Part shown: piece after piece, positions 1-7,500 of the stretch | Numbering within the stretch: position 1 is the stretch's first letter | How the letters are laid out: each line of letters opens with the position of its first letter | Source of the DNA: Lachnospiraceae bacterium | Lineage (GTDB): Bacteria > Bacillota > Clostridia > Lachnospirales > Lachnospiraceae | Assembly: GCA_017461685.1 (NCBI GenBank) | Contig: JAFTXF010000062.1 | Coordinates: 1-7,746 of the forward strand | Reading direction: 5' to 3' | Length of the DNA: 7,746 bases | Program-made: the position numbers and the translations under genes | The notes under the pieces: model-generated | Databases searched by the model: none | Seen by the model: only the letters and a program-made list of their open reading frames with translations | Told to the model about the DNA's origin: nothing

Positions 1-2567
1 AAATAACGGCAAAGGGACGTCCGGCTGTGAAGAAGACAGCGGGAGCTTTGACAGGGCAGATTGGTTCCGGCACGAAACACTCAACATATCTGCAGAATGT
101 GCTTTACAGCTTCCGTCCGGACACCGTGAAGGGCAATAAGCTGCTGTATGTGATTATCGGTGCTTTTGCCGTGTTTGGTATTTCCATTAACACATATATG
201 CCGTATTTGATTGTGTATTATGAGAAGTCTCTGCAGATGTCCAATTATGTGTTGGTGTTGGCACCGGCTATTATTCTGGCGGCAGTGGCTACTGCATTTT
301 ATGGCAGGCTTTACGATATGCTGGGCTTCCAAAAGAGTGTGGTGCCTTGCGTAGGTATGCTTTTGGCAGGGTATGCGATTTTGTATTTCAGTGTGAGCAC
401 CCTGCCTGTATTTATCGGTTCGCTGCTTATGATGTGCGGATATTTGTGCGGTATGGCGGTGTTTGGTGCCATGATACGAGACCATATTCCGGAAAATATG
501 GCGGGAAGGTTTCAGGGAGCGCGTATTATCGGGCAGGTGCTGATACCGGGTGTGATTGGCCCGCAGATTGGCGCTTCTGTGCTGCGCAATGCGGAAATGA
601 TTGAAAATAATGACGGGACGTTATCTTTTCTGCCGAATAAAAATATTTGGGCGGCAGCTTTTGCGGTAGCAGTTGTGCTGTGCGTGGTGCTTTGGGCGAT
701 CTTTCGTATGGTTCGTAACGGACATTATGATTTGTATACGGAAGCGGGAGAGAGACTGTTGCGTAAAGGAAAGGGAACTGCCGGCGGTCAGACATCTTCA
801 GGGGCACCGTCCGACAGTCAGACAGCCTCAGGGGTACCGTCCGGCGGTCAGACAGTTTCTGCCCGAATGAACGGCCAGTCACAGACAGCCGATATATCGA
901 CCGCAAACCCATGGGATATTCATCCACGCCCACAGATGAAGCGAGAGGGATGGCAGATGCTAAATGAGGGCTGGACCTTAAACGGAAAGCCTATCAGGAT
1001 GCCGTTCCCACCGCAGAGCTTGCTGTCTGAGTATGGACATCGTGTGGGTTCTAAGTTGGTTTACGAGACAACCTTTACGATACCTGAGGATTTCACGAAG
1101 GAACGGATTTTATTGCATTTCGGTGCAGTGGACCAGATTGCAGAGGTATATGTGAACGGTACCTTGGCGGGAACTCATGAGGGCGGATATCTGCCTTTTA
1201 GTCTGGATGTGACAAAGCTGGTGCGTAAGGGCAAGAGCAATGGCCTGGAAGTGAGGGTAACGGATACTTTAGATAAAAAATACCCGTACGGCAAGCAGTG
1301 CAAGAAGCGGGGCGGTATGTGGTATACGCCGGTCAGCGGCATCTGGCAGAGTGTATGGCTGGAAAACGTGCCCGCCATTTATATAGAAAATGTGGTACTT
1401 ACTCCTGATTTAGAGGGCGTTCATGTGAAGGTGCAGTTTGCGGCGCAGATGATGAAGAGTGCATGCAGAGTCCGCATTAAGCTGAGCAACGGTGAAATCC
1501 TGGAAGGGCAGCTGGAAGGCGGCGCGGGTTATATAAGCCTGTCCGAATATGTGGATAAAAGTGGTCAAAAGTACGTGCCAAAGCTATGGAGTGTGGACAA
1601 CCCATATCTTTACGATATGGTCATTGAAACGGAGCAAGACAGGGTAGAAACTTATTTTGCACTTCGCAAAATTGATATTCAAAAAAGAAACGGTATCAAT
1701 CGGGTCTGCCTGAACAATAAGCCGATTTTTCTTCACGGCGTGCTGGACCAGGGCTATTTTAGCGACGGTATTTTCCTGCCGGCAGAACCGGAGGAGTATG
1801 AGAGAGATATTCTTCGCATGAAGGAGCTGGGTTACAATATGCTTCGTAAGCACATTAAAATCGAGCCGGAATGCTTCTATTATTATTGTGATAAGCATGG
1901 TATGCTGGTGGTGCAGGATATGGTCAATAATGGCGGTTATTCCTTTATATTTGATACTGCATTACCGACCATTGGTATGAAAACCCGCAAAGATGTGAAG
2001 GCCTATAACGAAACACGCCGTATGTTTAAGGAGCAGACCAAGGAGACCTTGCAGCACCTATACAATCACCCTTGTATCGTAGTTTATACGATTTTCAATG
2101 AAGGCTGGGGACAGTTTAACAGCGACGAGATGTACGATTTTGCCAAAAGTGTGGACAATACCAGACTTTATGACTCTGCTTCCGGCTGGTTCGCACAGCG
2201 GAAGAATGACTTTGACAGTGAGCATATTTACTTTAAGACCACTTCACCTGAAGTAAAGGAAAGACCGCTATTTGTGTCTGAGTGCGGCGGTTATTCTCAG
2301 GTGGTGGATGGTCATTATTACAGCAAGTACAGCAGTTATGGTTATGGCGGTACGGAGGATGCGGATGCCCTTACGGACATGATGATTGCCATGTATCGGG
2401 AGATGATTATTCCGGGTCTGGAAAAGGGAATATGCGGCTGCGTATATACCCAGCTTAGCGACGTAGAAGACGAAATAAACGGGCTTTATACCTATGACAG
2501 AAAGATTTGCAAGGTAAATAAAGAAAAAATGCAGCAGTTAGCTGAGGAGATATATCGCCATTTTTGA
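1..2567 (+). CDS. MFS transporter (C-terminal half) fused to GH2 glycoside hydrolase; 5' partial
   Basis: The frame is open from the left edge (first full codon at 3) to TGA at 2565-2567. The GTG at 27 has no ribosome binding site and precedes only half a transporter, so the real start is upstream. Residues are numbered from that GTG. Six hydrophobic segments (about 39-65, 74-92, 104-124, 126-150, 168-186, 207-228) match MFS helices 7-12. The motif GRLYDMLGFQK (93-103) sits where the second MFS motif A belongs. A Gln/Ser/Gly/Thr linker (about 245-293) leads into GH2: sugar-binding domain (about 294-448, with WYTPVSGIWQSVWLE), Ig-like domain (about 449-555) and TIM barrel (about 556-846). E692 in FNEGWG is the expected acid/base and E752 in FVSECGGY the expected nucleophile. 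MFS C-termini are cytosolic, so the enzyme should act inside the cell on the imported glycoside. The exact substrate is unknown; a beta-galactoside-type substrate is possible. Confidence 0.9.
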   Translation, partial: ITAKGRPAVKKTAGALTGQIGSGTKHSTYLQNVLYSFRPDTVKGNKLLYVIIGAFAVFGISINTYMPYLIVYYEKSLQMSNYVLVLAPAIILAAVATAFYGRLYDMLGFQKSVVPCVGMLLAGYAILYFSVSTLPVFIGSLLMMCGYLCGMAVFGAMIRDHIPENMAGRFQGARIIGQVLIPGVIGPQIGASVLRNAEMIENNDGTLSFLPNKNIWAAAFAVAVVLCVVLWAIFRMVRNGHYDLYTEAGERLLRKGKGTAGGQTSSGAPSDSQTASGVPSGGQTVSARMNGQSQTADISTANPWDIHPRPQMKREGWQMLNEGWTLNGKPIRMPFPPQSLLSEYGHRVGSKLVYETTFTIPEDFTKERILLHFGAVDQIAEVYVNGTLAGTHEGGYLPFSLDVTKLVRKGKSNGLEVRVTDTLDKKYPYGKQCKKRGGMWYTPVSGIWQSVWLENVPAIYIENVVLTPDLEGVHVKVQFAAQMMKSACRVRIKLSNGEILEGQLEGGAGYISLSEYVDKSGQKYVPKLWSVDNPYLYDMVIETEQDRVETYFALRKIDIQKRNGINRVCLNNKPIFLHGVLDQGYFSDGIFLPAEPEEYERDILRMKELGYNMLRKHIKIEPECFYYYCDKHGMLVVQDMVNNGGYSFIFDTALPTIGMKTRKDVKAYNETRRMFKEQTKETLQHLYNHPCIVVYTIFNEGWGQFNSDEMYDFAKSVDNTRLYDSASGWFAQRKNDFDSEHIYFKTTSPEVKERPLFVSECGGYSQVVDGHYYSKYSSYGYGGTEDADALTDMMIAMYREMIIPGLEKGICGCVYTQLSDVEDEINGLYTYDRKICKVNKEKMQQLAEEIYRHF
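781..860 (+). repeat. 30-bp direct repeats encoding the MFS-GH2 linker
   Basis: Two full 30-base units (781-810 and 811-840) and a 20-base partial third (841-860) follow each other directly. The full units differ at 5 of 30 positions. The period is a multiple of three, so the frame is kept. Each unit encodes a ten-residue block built around a GQT or SQT core followed by Ser, Gly and Pro. Together they form the flexible linker between the last MFS helix and the GH2 sugar-binding domain. A QSQT echo follows at about residues 284-287. The unit number could vary between strains by slippage without breaking the gene. Confidence 0.8.
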
Positions 2568-2583
2568 GACCTATGCATATAAT
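2555..2583 (+). promoter_or_regulatory. Possible sigma-A promoter for the ZIP gene
   Basis: A perfect TATAAT (2578-2583) lies 17 bases after TCGCCA (2555-2560), which matches TTGACA at 4 of 6 positions. The -35 lies inside the last codons of the MFS-GH2 gene. Transcription would begin near 2590, just before the ZIP gene's ribosome binding site. The short 51-base gap also allows read-through from the upstream gene, so this may be an extra promoter. Confidence 0.4.
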
Positions 2584-2605
2584 ATGATGGAGCATTTTCA
2601 TCATA
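2583..2605. promoter_or_regulatory. Inverted repeat overlapping the putative start of transcription; possible operator
   Basis: TATGATG (2583-2589) and CATCATA (2599-2605) are perfect inverted 7-base arms around a 9-base centre. The pair begins at the last base of the -10 element and ends on the first base of the ribosome binding site AGGAGA (2605-2610) of the metal transporter gene. That placement fits an operator for a dimeric repressor, for example a metal-responsive one, or an RNA hairpin in read-through transcripts that could mask the ribosome binding site. No specific regulator box is recognised. Confidence 0.35.
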
Positions 2606-2618
2606 GGAGACGATTTGC

Positions 2619-3401
2619 ATGACAATAGAAATGTTGCAGGGTATTATGCTTCCCTTCTTGGGGACCGGTCTGGGAGCAGCAGGCGTGTTTTTCTTGAAAG
2701 GCAGCATGAACAGGAGGCTGGAAAGGGCATTGACGGGGTTTGCAGCCGGTGTGATGGCGGCAGCCGGTGTCTGGAGTTTGCTAATTCCGGCCATGGAGCA
2801 GTCGGAAGGTATGGGTATATGGAGCTTTGTGCCGGCGATAGCGGGATTTTGGATAGGAATTGTATTTCTGCTGGCCCTTGACAGGGCTATACCGTATTTG
2901 CGTCGGGATAGGAGTATATCCCAAAGTCCTAAAAACAATTTTTCCCAAAATACAATGCTGGTGTTGGCAGTTGCCCTGCATAATTTGCCGGAGGGAATGG
3001 CGGTAGGTGTGGTATTTGCAGGCCTGCTCACAGGAAGCGCAGAGCTGACTTTAGCAGGGGCACTGACGCTTTCTTTTGGTATTGCTATTCAGAATATTCC
3101 GGAGGGGGCCATTATTTCCCTGCCGCTACGGGCAGAGGGTGTGAGTAAGCCCAAGGCTTTTTTATATGGGCTGTTGTCCGGTGTGGTAGAACCCCTGGGA
3201 GCGTTTTTGACTATTCTGGCAGCTCAGTATGTGGTGCCGGTTTTGCCGTATTTGCTTAGCTTTTCGGCAGGTGCTATGATTTATGTAGTAGTAGAGGAGC
3301 TGATACCGGAAATGAGCTCCGGGGAACACAACAATGTAGGGACGGTTATGTTTGCTGCGGGTTTTTCGCTGATGATGGCTCTGGACGTGGCGTTGGGATA
3401 A
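2619..3401 (+). CDS. ZIP family divalent metal transporter (ZupT/GufA-like)
   Basis: This encodes a 260-residue polytopic membrane protein, about the usual length for compact bacterial ZIP proteins. ATG 2619 is supported by AGGAGA at 2605-2610, eight bases upstream. About eight hydrophobic segments are visible. The two ZIP signatures are clear: HNLPEG at residues 121-126 (helix 4) and QNIPEG at 158-163 (helix 5), whose His, Asn, Gln and Glu side chains form the metal site in the middle of the membrane in this family. EPLG (190s) and EELIPE (226-231) match conserved late-helix positions. The loop between helices 3 and 4 (about 93-112) is short, basic and lacks the His-rich stretch of many ZIPs. 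The family imports Zn, Fe or Mn; which metal is used here cannot be read from the sequence. The gene lies 51 bases after the MFS-GH2 gene, and no terminator is seen between it and the next gene. Confidence 0.93.
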   Translation: MTIEMLQGIMLPFLGTGLGAAGVFFLKGSMNRRLERALTGFAAGVMAAAGVWSLLIPAMEQSEGMGIWSFVPAIAGFWIGIVFLLALDRAIPYLRRDRSISQSPKNNFSQNTMLVLAVALHNLPEGMAVGVVFAGLLTGSAELTLAGALTLSFGIAIQNIPEGAIISLPLRAEGVSKPKAFLYGLLSGVVEPLGAFLTILAAQYVVPVLPYLLSFSAGAMIYVVVEELIPEMSSGEHNNVGTVMFAAGFSLMMALDVALG

Positions 3402-3442
3402 CCTAAACTCTGTAGGAAGTTTTGGAAAAATGAAGATTTATG

Positions 3443-3471
3443 TAGAAATATTTTTTCAATAGAGTTATAAT
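3443..3471 (+). promoter_or_regulatory. Sigma-A-type promoter for the sugar isomerase gene
   Basis: TATAAT (3466-3471) is a perfect -10. TAGAAA (3443-3448), 17 bases upstream of it, matches the -35 consensus at 4 of 6 positions. The surrounding DNA from about 3420 is A/T-rich, as an UP-like element would be. The predicted start near 3478 leaves a leader of about 50 bases ahead of the ATG at 3528. This promoter would let the isomerase be expressed separately from the ZIP gene. Confidence 0.6.
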
Positions 3472-3486
3472 GTAAAATATACAAAT

Positions 3487-3505
3487 CCCCGTCATTGTTG
3501 AGGGG
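3487..3505 (+). promoter_or_regulatory. Small 5'-leader hairpin before the isomerase gene
   Basis: CCCC-G-TCA (3487-3494) can pair with TGAGGGG (3499-3505) around a TTGT loop, giving seven base pairs with one bulged G. It lies between the predicted transcript start and the ribosome binding site AGGAGG (3515-3520). No run of T follows, so it is not a standard terminator. It may stabilise the message or tune translation. It is too small to be a known riboswitch. Confidence 0.4.
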
Positions 3506-3527
3506 TGTGATGTGAGGAGGAAATCGT

Positions 3528-4361
3528 ATGCCAAAATATGCATTGGGGATAAGAGGACATGACTACGGAAAGGGCAAAGTGAAAGATGTCTTTAGCCACA
3601 TCAGACAGGATGGATGGACCTGCACACAGTTGGCTTTCAAGAAGCTGGTAGACGGCGTTAAGGATTATCAGGACGTGACACCGGAAGTGGTGAAGGAAGT
3701 CGAGGCAGCTATCAAAGAGGTGCCGTTGGATGTTGCAGTATTAGGTACATATGTAGAGCTTGGTATCATGGATGATGCAAAGCGTCAGAAAGAGGTTTCT
3801 GATTTTATCAGTCAGATTGCCGTATGTAAGGCTTTAAATATTCCGTGTATGGGCAGTGAGACTACTGATTTAAGCAGGATGCCGTCAGGAGCTACATATC
3901 AGGATGCAGTAAAGGTTCTTTTAAATAGTATAGAAATGATTATGCCGGAGGCGGAGCGCCAGGGTGTGATTGTAGCACTGGAGCCTGTATGGAGCCACAC
4001 CATGAATACGGTAGAGAATACCCGTATGATTTTGGACAGCATTCAGAGCCCGAATCTTAAGATTATTTTTGACCCGGCCAATCTGATGGGCCCGGAATGG
4101 GTGGAAAAGCAGGACGTTCTTTACGGACGCGCTATGGAAAGCTGGGGCGATTTAATTATGGCGGTGCACTTTAAAGGTGTATGCTATGATGAAACCGGAC
4201 GCAGACCTTGTCGTCTGGAGGAGTCCATCGTGGATTACGGTGCGGCATTTGATGCCATGAAGGGGCTTCCGCAGGAGGTTATTCCGGTGCTTCGTGAGGA
4301 AGCAGTACCTATGATTGCCAAGCAGGATCAGGCATTCATGAAGAGATTTACAGAAAGATAA
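3528..4361 (+). CDS. Sugar phosphate isomerase/epimerase-like TIM-barrel enzyme
   Basis: This 277-residue soluble protein has the size and pattern of the xylose isomerase-like TIM-barrel family (AP endonuclease family 2 fold). ATG 3528 is preceded by an ideal AGGAGG at 3515-3520, seven bases away. Four likely metal ligands appear at expected points of the barrel: E152 in VALEPVW, D182 in IIFDPANL, H214 in AVHFKGV and E257 or E258 in VLREEAV. No signal peptide or membrane segment is present, so it should be cytosolic. Members typically isomerise or epimerise sugars, sugar phosphates or inositol derivatives using a divalent metal. The substrate cannot be told here. It has its own promoter, sits between a metal transporter and a terminator, and lies one gene away from a glycosidase fusion, which loosely fits a role in carbohydrate use. 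An endonuclease IV role is unlikely, because that enzyme's fuller set of zinc ligands is not seen. Confidence 0.88.
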   Translation: MPKYALGIRGHDYGKGKVKDVFSHIRQDGWTCTQLAFKKLVDGVKDYQDVTPEVVKEVEAAIKEVPLDVAVLGTYVELGIMDDAKRQKEVSDFISQIAVCKALNIPCMGSETTDLSRMPSGATYQDAVKVLLNSIEMIMPEAERQGVIVALEPVWSHTMNTVENTRMILDSIQSPNLKIIFDPANLMGPEWVEKQDVLYGRAMESWGDLIMAVHFKGVCYDETGRRPCRLEESIVDYGAAFDAMKGLPQEVIPVLREEAVPMIAKQDQAFMKRFTER

Positions 4362-4368
4362 AAGAGCA

Positions 4369-4384
4369 TTCCTATATTTAGGAA
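4369..4384 (+). other. Small perfect hairpin just after the isomerase stop codon
   Basis: TTCCTA (4369-4374) and TAGGAA (4379-4384) pair perfectly around a TATT loop, eight bases after the TAA stop. The stem is A/T-rich and has no T run behind it, so alone it is a weak terminator. It stands directly before the much longer terminator hairpin and may protect the 3' end of the message. Confidence 0.45.
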
Positions 4385-4386
4385 GA

Positions 4387-4440
4387 AAGACGCCGAGAGC
4401 CTGCATAAACGTATGTGTTTTGCGAGTTTTCGGCGTTTTA
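4387..4440 (+). terminator. Long intrinsic terminator after the isomerase gene
   Basis: The core arms ACGCCGA (4390-4396) and TCGGCGT (4430-4436) are perfect and are extended outward by AAG/TTT pairs. The inside keeps pairing (G/A/G with T/T/T, GCA 4403-4405 with TGC 4421-4423, AAAC 4407-4410 with GTTT 4417-4420) to a six-base GTATGT loop. About 20 pairs form in all, with one mismatch and one bulge. TTTTATAAAA follows the right arm. On the opposite strand the arm is followed by a T-rich TCTTTCTT, so it may work in both directions. It separates the isomerase from the MMPL gene. Confidence 0.8.
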
Positions 4441-4462
4441 TAAAATGTGGCGGAAAGGAAAC

Positions 4463-4518
4463 GGAGGAGTACTATGGATACAAAGACCCTTAAAAATCCG
4501 GAGGAGAATTTCATGATG
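4463..4518 (+). promoter_or_regulatory. Two tandem ribosome binding sites and start codons for the MMPL gene
   Basis: GGAGGAG occurs twice: at 4463-4469, before ATG 4474, and at 4500-4506, before the in-frame ATG-ATG at 4513-4518. Both spacings (about 6-8 bases from the GGAGG) are good. The second start would drop 13 residues from the cytosolic N-terminus and leave membrane helix 1 whole. ATG 4474 is taken as the start because it gives the longest product, but either or both may be used. Confidence 0.55.
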
Positions 4519-7500
4519 CGGCTTGCAGGTTTTATCGTAAGCAAGCGCAATTTATTTTTCCTTCTGGTAGTTCTGGGGATTATTTTTTCTGCATTTTCGG
4601 TGAGCTGGGTTAAGGTGGAGAATGATTTGGTATACTATCTGCCTTCTGATTCCGAGACAAAGACAGGCATGGAGCTTATGGAGGAGCAGTTTGTGACTCT
4701 GGGGACTGCCCAGGTAATGGTTGCCAATATTACATATGAGCATGCGGCAGAGCTGGCAGAGGAGATTTCCGCTGTGGAAGGTGTGCAGAGCATTACCTTC
4801 GATAATAGTTTCGCCCATTACCAAAATGCGTCTGCGCTTTTTACCGTTTCTTTTAATTATGAGCAATATGATGAAAGGTGCGAAGCATCTTTAGATAAAA
4901 TCAAGAATTTGCTGGCGGGGCAGGATGTATACATAGGTTCTGAGATAGGGTATTCTCTTCCTGATATTATAGCAAGGGAAGTCCGGGTCATTATGATTTA
5001 TGTGGCAGTGATTATTATTATCGTGCTGCTTTTGACTTCCCAGACCTACGCAGAAATTCCGGTATTATTGTTGACCTTTATTGTGGCTGCTATTTTAAAT
5101 ATGGGTACTAATTTTTTGATGGGCAAAATCTCCTTTGTTTCCAACTCTGTTACCACAGTTTTGCAGCTGGCGCTGTCTTTGGATTATGCGGTTATTTTTT
5201 GTAACAGATACAAGGAGGAGCGCAAAACTCTTCCGAATCGCGAGGCCGTAATAGCGGCATTAAGCAAGTCCATTCCGGAAATTACTGCCAGCAGTCTGAC
5301 CACCATTGGCGGTCTGTTTGCCATGGTGTTTATGCAGTTTAAAATCGGACCGGACATGGGTGTGAATCTGATAAAATCCATTTTCTTTGCGCTTTTGTCC
5401 GTATTTATCGTCATGCCGGGACTGTTAGTATGGTTTGGCCCGTTGATGGATCGCACAAAGCACAGGAGTTTTATCCCGAAAATACCTTTTGTAGGGAAGT
5501 TTGCTTATGCAACCAGACATATCATTCCGGCGATTTTTGTGGTGGTATTCATCGGCGCATGGTATTTTTCGGGCGACTGTCCGTATGTATACGGTTACAC
5601 CAAATTGGAAACCAGCAAATTAAATGAAAAGAAAATTGCAGAACAGATGATAGAAGAGAATTTTACTTCTATGGAGATGGTTGCACTGGTAGTACCGGCC
5701 GGGGACTATGAGGCAGAAGGTGCTGTTTTAGAGGAGTTAACAGGCTATGAAGAGATTAGTTCCGCAATGGGACTGGCTAATGTGGAAGCTTTGGGCGGTT
5801 ATGTGTTGAGTGACAGGCTTTCTCCGCGTGAGTTTGCGGAGCTGGCAGATTTGGACTATGAGCTTGCCCAGCTTGTTTATGCAGCCTATGCGGCACAACA
5901 GGAGGATTATGAAAAGGTCCTTAGCAGTCTTGCTACCTATGAGGTGCCGTTGATTGATATGTTTTTGTTTGTGTGTGAACAGGTGGATTCCGGTCTGGTG
6001 ACTCTGGAGGAAGAGCAGATGCAGATGCTGGCTATGGCCCGGTCTCAGATGCAGGGCGCCAAGGCCCAGCTGCAGGGAGAGGATTACAGCCGTATGCTGG
6101 TGTACCTGGATATTCCGGAGGGCGGAGACCGACTTTATGCCTTTTTGGATACCATGCGTGAAACAGCGCAGAAATATTACCCTGAGGGGGATGTGTACGT
6201 AGTGGGCAATCCAACCTCCGAATATGATTTCCAGAAAACCTTTAGCAGGGACAATATGGTAATCAGTATTCTGACGTTATTGATTGTACTGGCGGTACTG
6301 TTGTTCACCTTTAAATCTGTGGGCATGCCGCTACTGTTGATTATGGTGATTCAGGGCAGTATCTGGATAAATTTCTCCGTACCTACCTTTACCGGAGACG
6401 GCATTTTCTTTATGACCTATTTGATTGTAAGTGCCATTCAGATGGGTGCCAATATTGATTATGCTATCGTAATTGCCAGTCGCTTTATGGAATTGAAGGA
6501 CAAGATGCCTCATAAGGAGGCTATTATAGAGACTATGAATTTTGCATTTCCGACGATTGTGATTTCAGGTACGATTATGGCTACTGCCAGTGCCTTTATC
6601 GGTCAGATGACCTCCGAAGGTTCTATTGCCAATATGGGTATGAATCTGGCGAGAGGTACGCTGATTTCCATCGTGCTGGTTATGTTTGTGCTGCCGCAGC
6701 TATTGTTAATCGGTGCCAAGGTGATTGAGAAGACCTCCTTCTCTGTGCCGAAGATAACACTGGCCTTGTTGGTGGCGGTTGGCCTGGTGGGACAAACGGC
6801 AGTTCCGGCCTCCGCGGCAGATGTTACCTATATAGAAAGTGACACGATAAAAATCACAGATGCAGAGGATTTACTGGAGTTTGCGGAGAATTGCACCTTG
6901 GATACCTGGTCTCAGGGCAAGACGGTGGTGCTGCAGAATGATATATATTTGGAGGGTGTGGAGTTTAGTCCGATACCGACTTTCGGCGGCATTTTTGACG
7001 GCAAAGGACATTCTGTTATCGGTCTGGATATTGCAGAGAGCGTCTCTCCCGCCGGTTTGTTCGGTGTGCTGCAGGAGGGCGCTGTAGTCAAAAATCTAAA
7101 TGTAACCGGTAATGTGACGCCTACAGGTTATAAAAATAACGTAGGCGGTATCGTAGGTGAGAATTACGGACAGGTGACAAATTGCAGCTTTACAGGCACA
7201 GTGTCCGGGCAGACGAATACCGGCGGAATAGCAGGCTTAAACGGTTACACAGGCATTGTACAGAATTGTCGCACCGGCGGCAGCATATCAGGGGAGCAAA
7301 TGACCGGCGGTCTGGTGGGATTTAATCAAGGCATGATTTTGAAGGGCAAAAATGACAACGACGTCAATAACAAGAGTGCGGATCCAGCTCTTTCCCTGGA
7401 TGATCTGGATTTGAATATATCGGGAGATGTTACCAAACTGAGTTCTATGGATTTGGCGCAGGTTGCCTCCGATACAGGCGGAATAGCCGGGTACTCTACC

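Noticed and set aside
27..29. GTG as the true start of the MFS-GH2 gene
   Set aside because: There is no ribosome binding site before it, the frame is open to the left edge, and the MFS part would be only half a transporter.
781..860. CRISPR-like array
   Set aside because: The 30-base units are directly adjacent, without unique spacers, and are translated in frame.
526..933. 135-codon minus-strand frame with repeated SDRRTVPL-like blocks
   Set aside because: The blocks are just the antisense reading of the 30-bp linker repeats in the MFS-GH2 gene; no start signal is evident.
2492..3031. 179-codon open frame on the minus strand over the ZIP gene
   Set aside because: Its translation is Pro/Ala/Thr/Ser-rich without recognisable motifs, and it mirrors a clear ZIP gene, so it is an antisense shadow.
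4420..4446. Promoter for the MMPL gene using TATAAA at 4439-4444
   Set aside because: The best -35-like match, TTGCGA (4420-4425), gives a spacer of only 13 bases and lies in the terminator stem, so support is too weak.
4152..4866. Two minus-strand open frames across the isomerase end, terminator and MMPL start
   Set aside because: They overlap a strong terminator and well-supported genes, and show no protein family features.
6040..6100. Methionine/glutamine-rich stretch (residues 516-541) as a copper site, as in CusA-type RND pumps
   Set aside because: It looks like an ordinary helical hairpin of the MMPL outer loop, and the rest of the protein is MMPL rather than heavy-metal RND.
6700..6850. 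Frameshift or hidden gene boundary between the MMPL and GLUG parts
   Set aside because: Codon-by-codon reading shows one continuous frame with no stop, and no ribosome binding site with a start codon at the joint.
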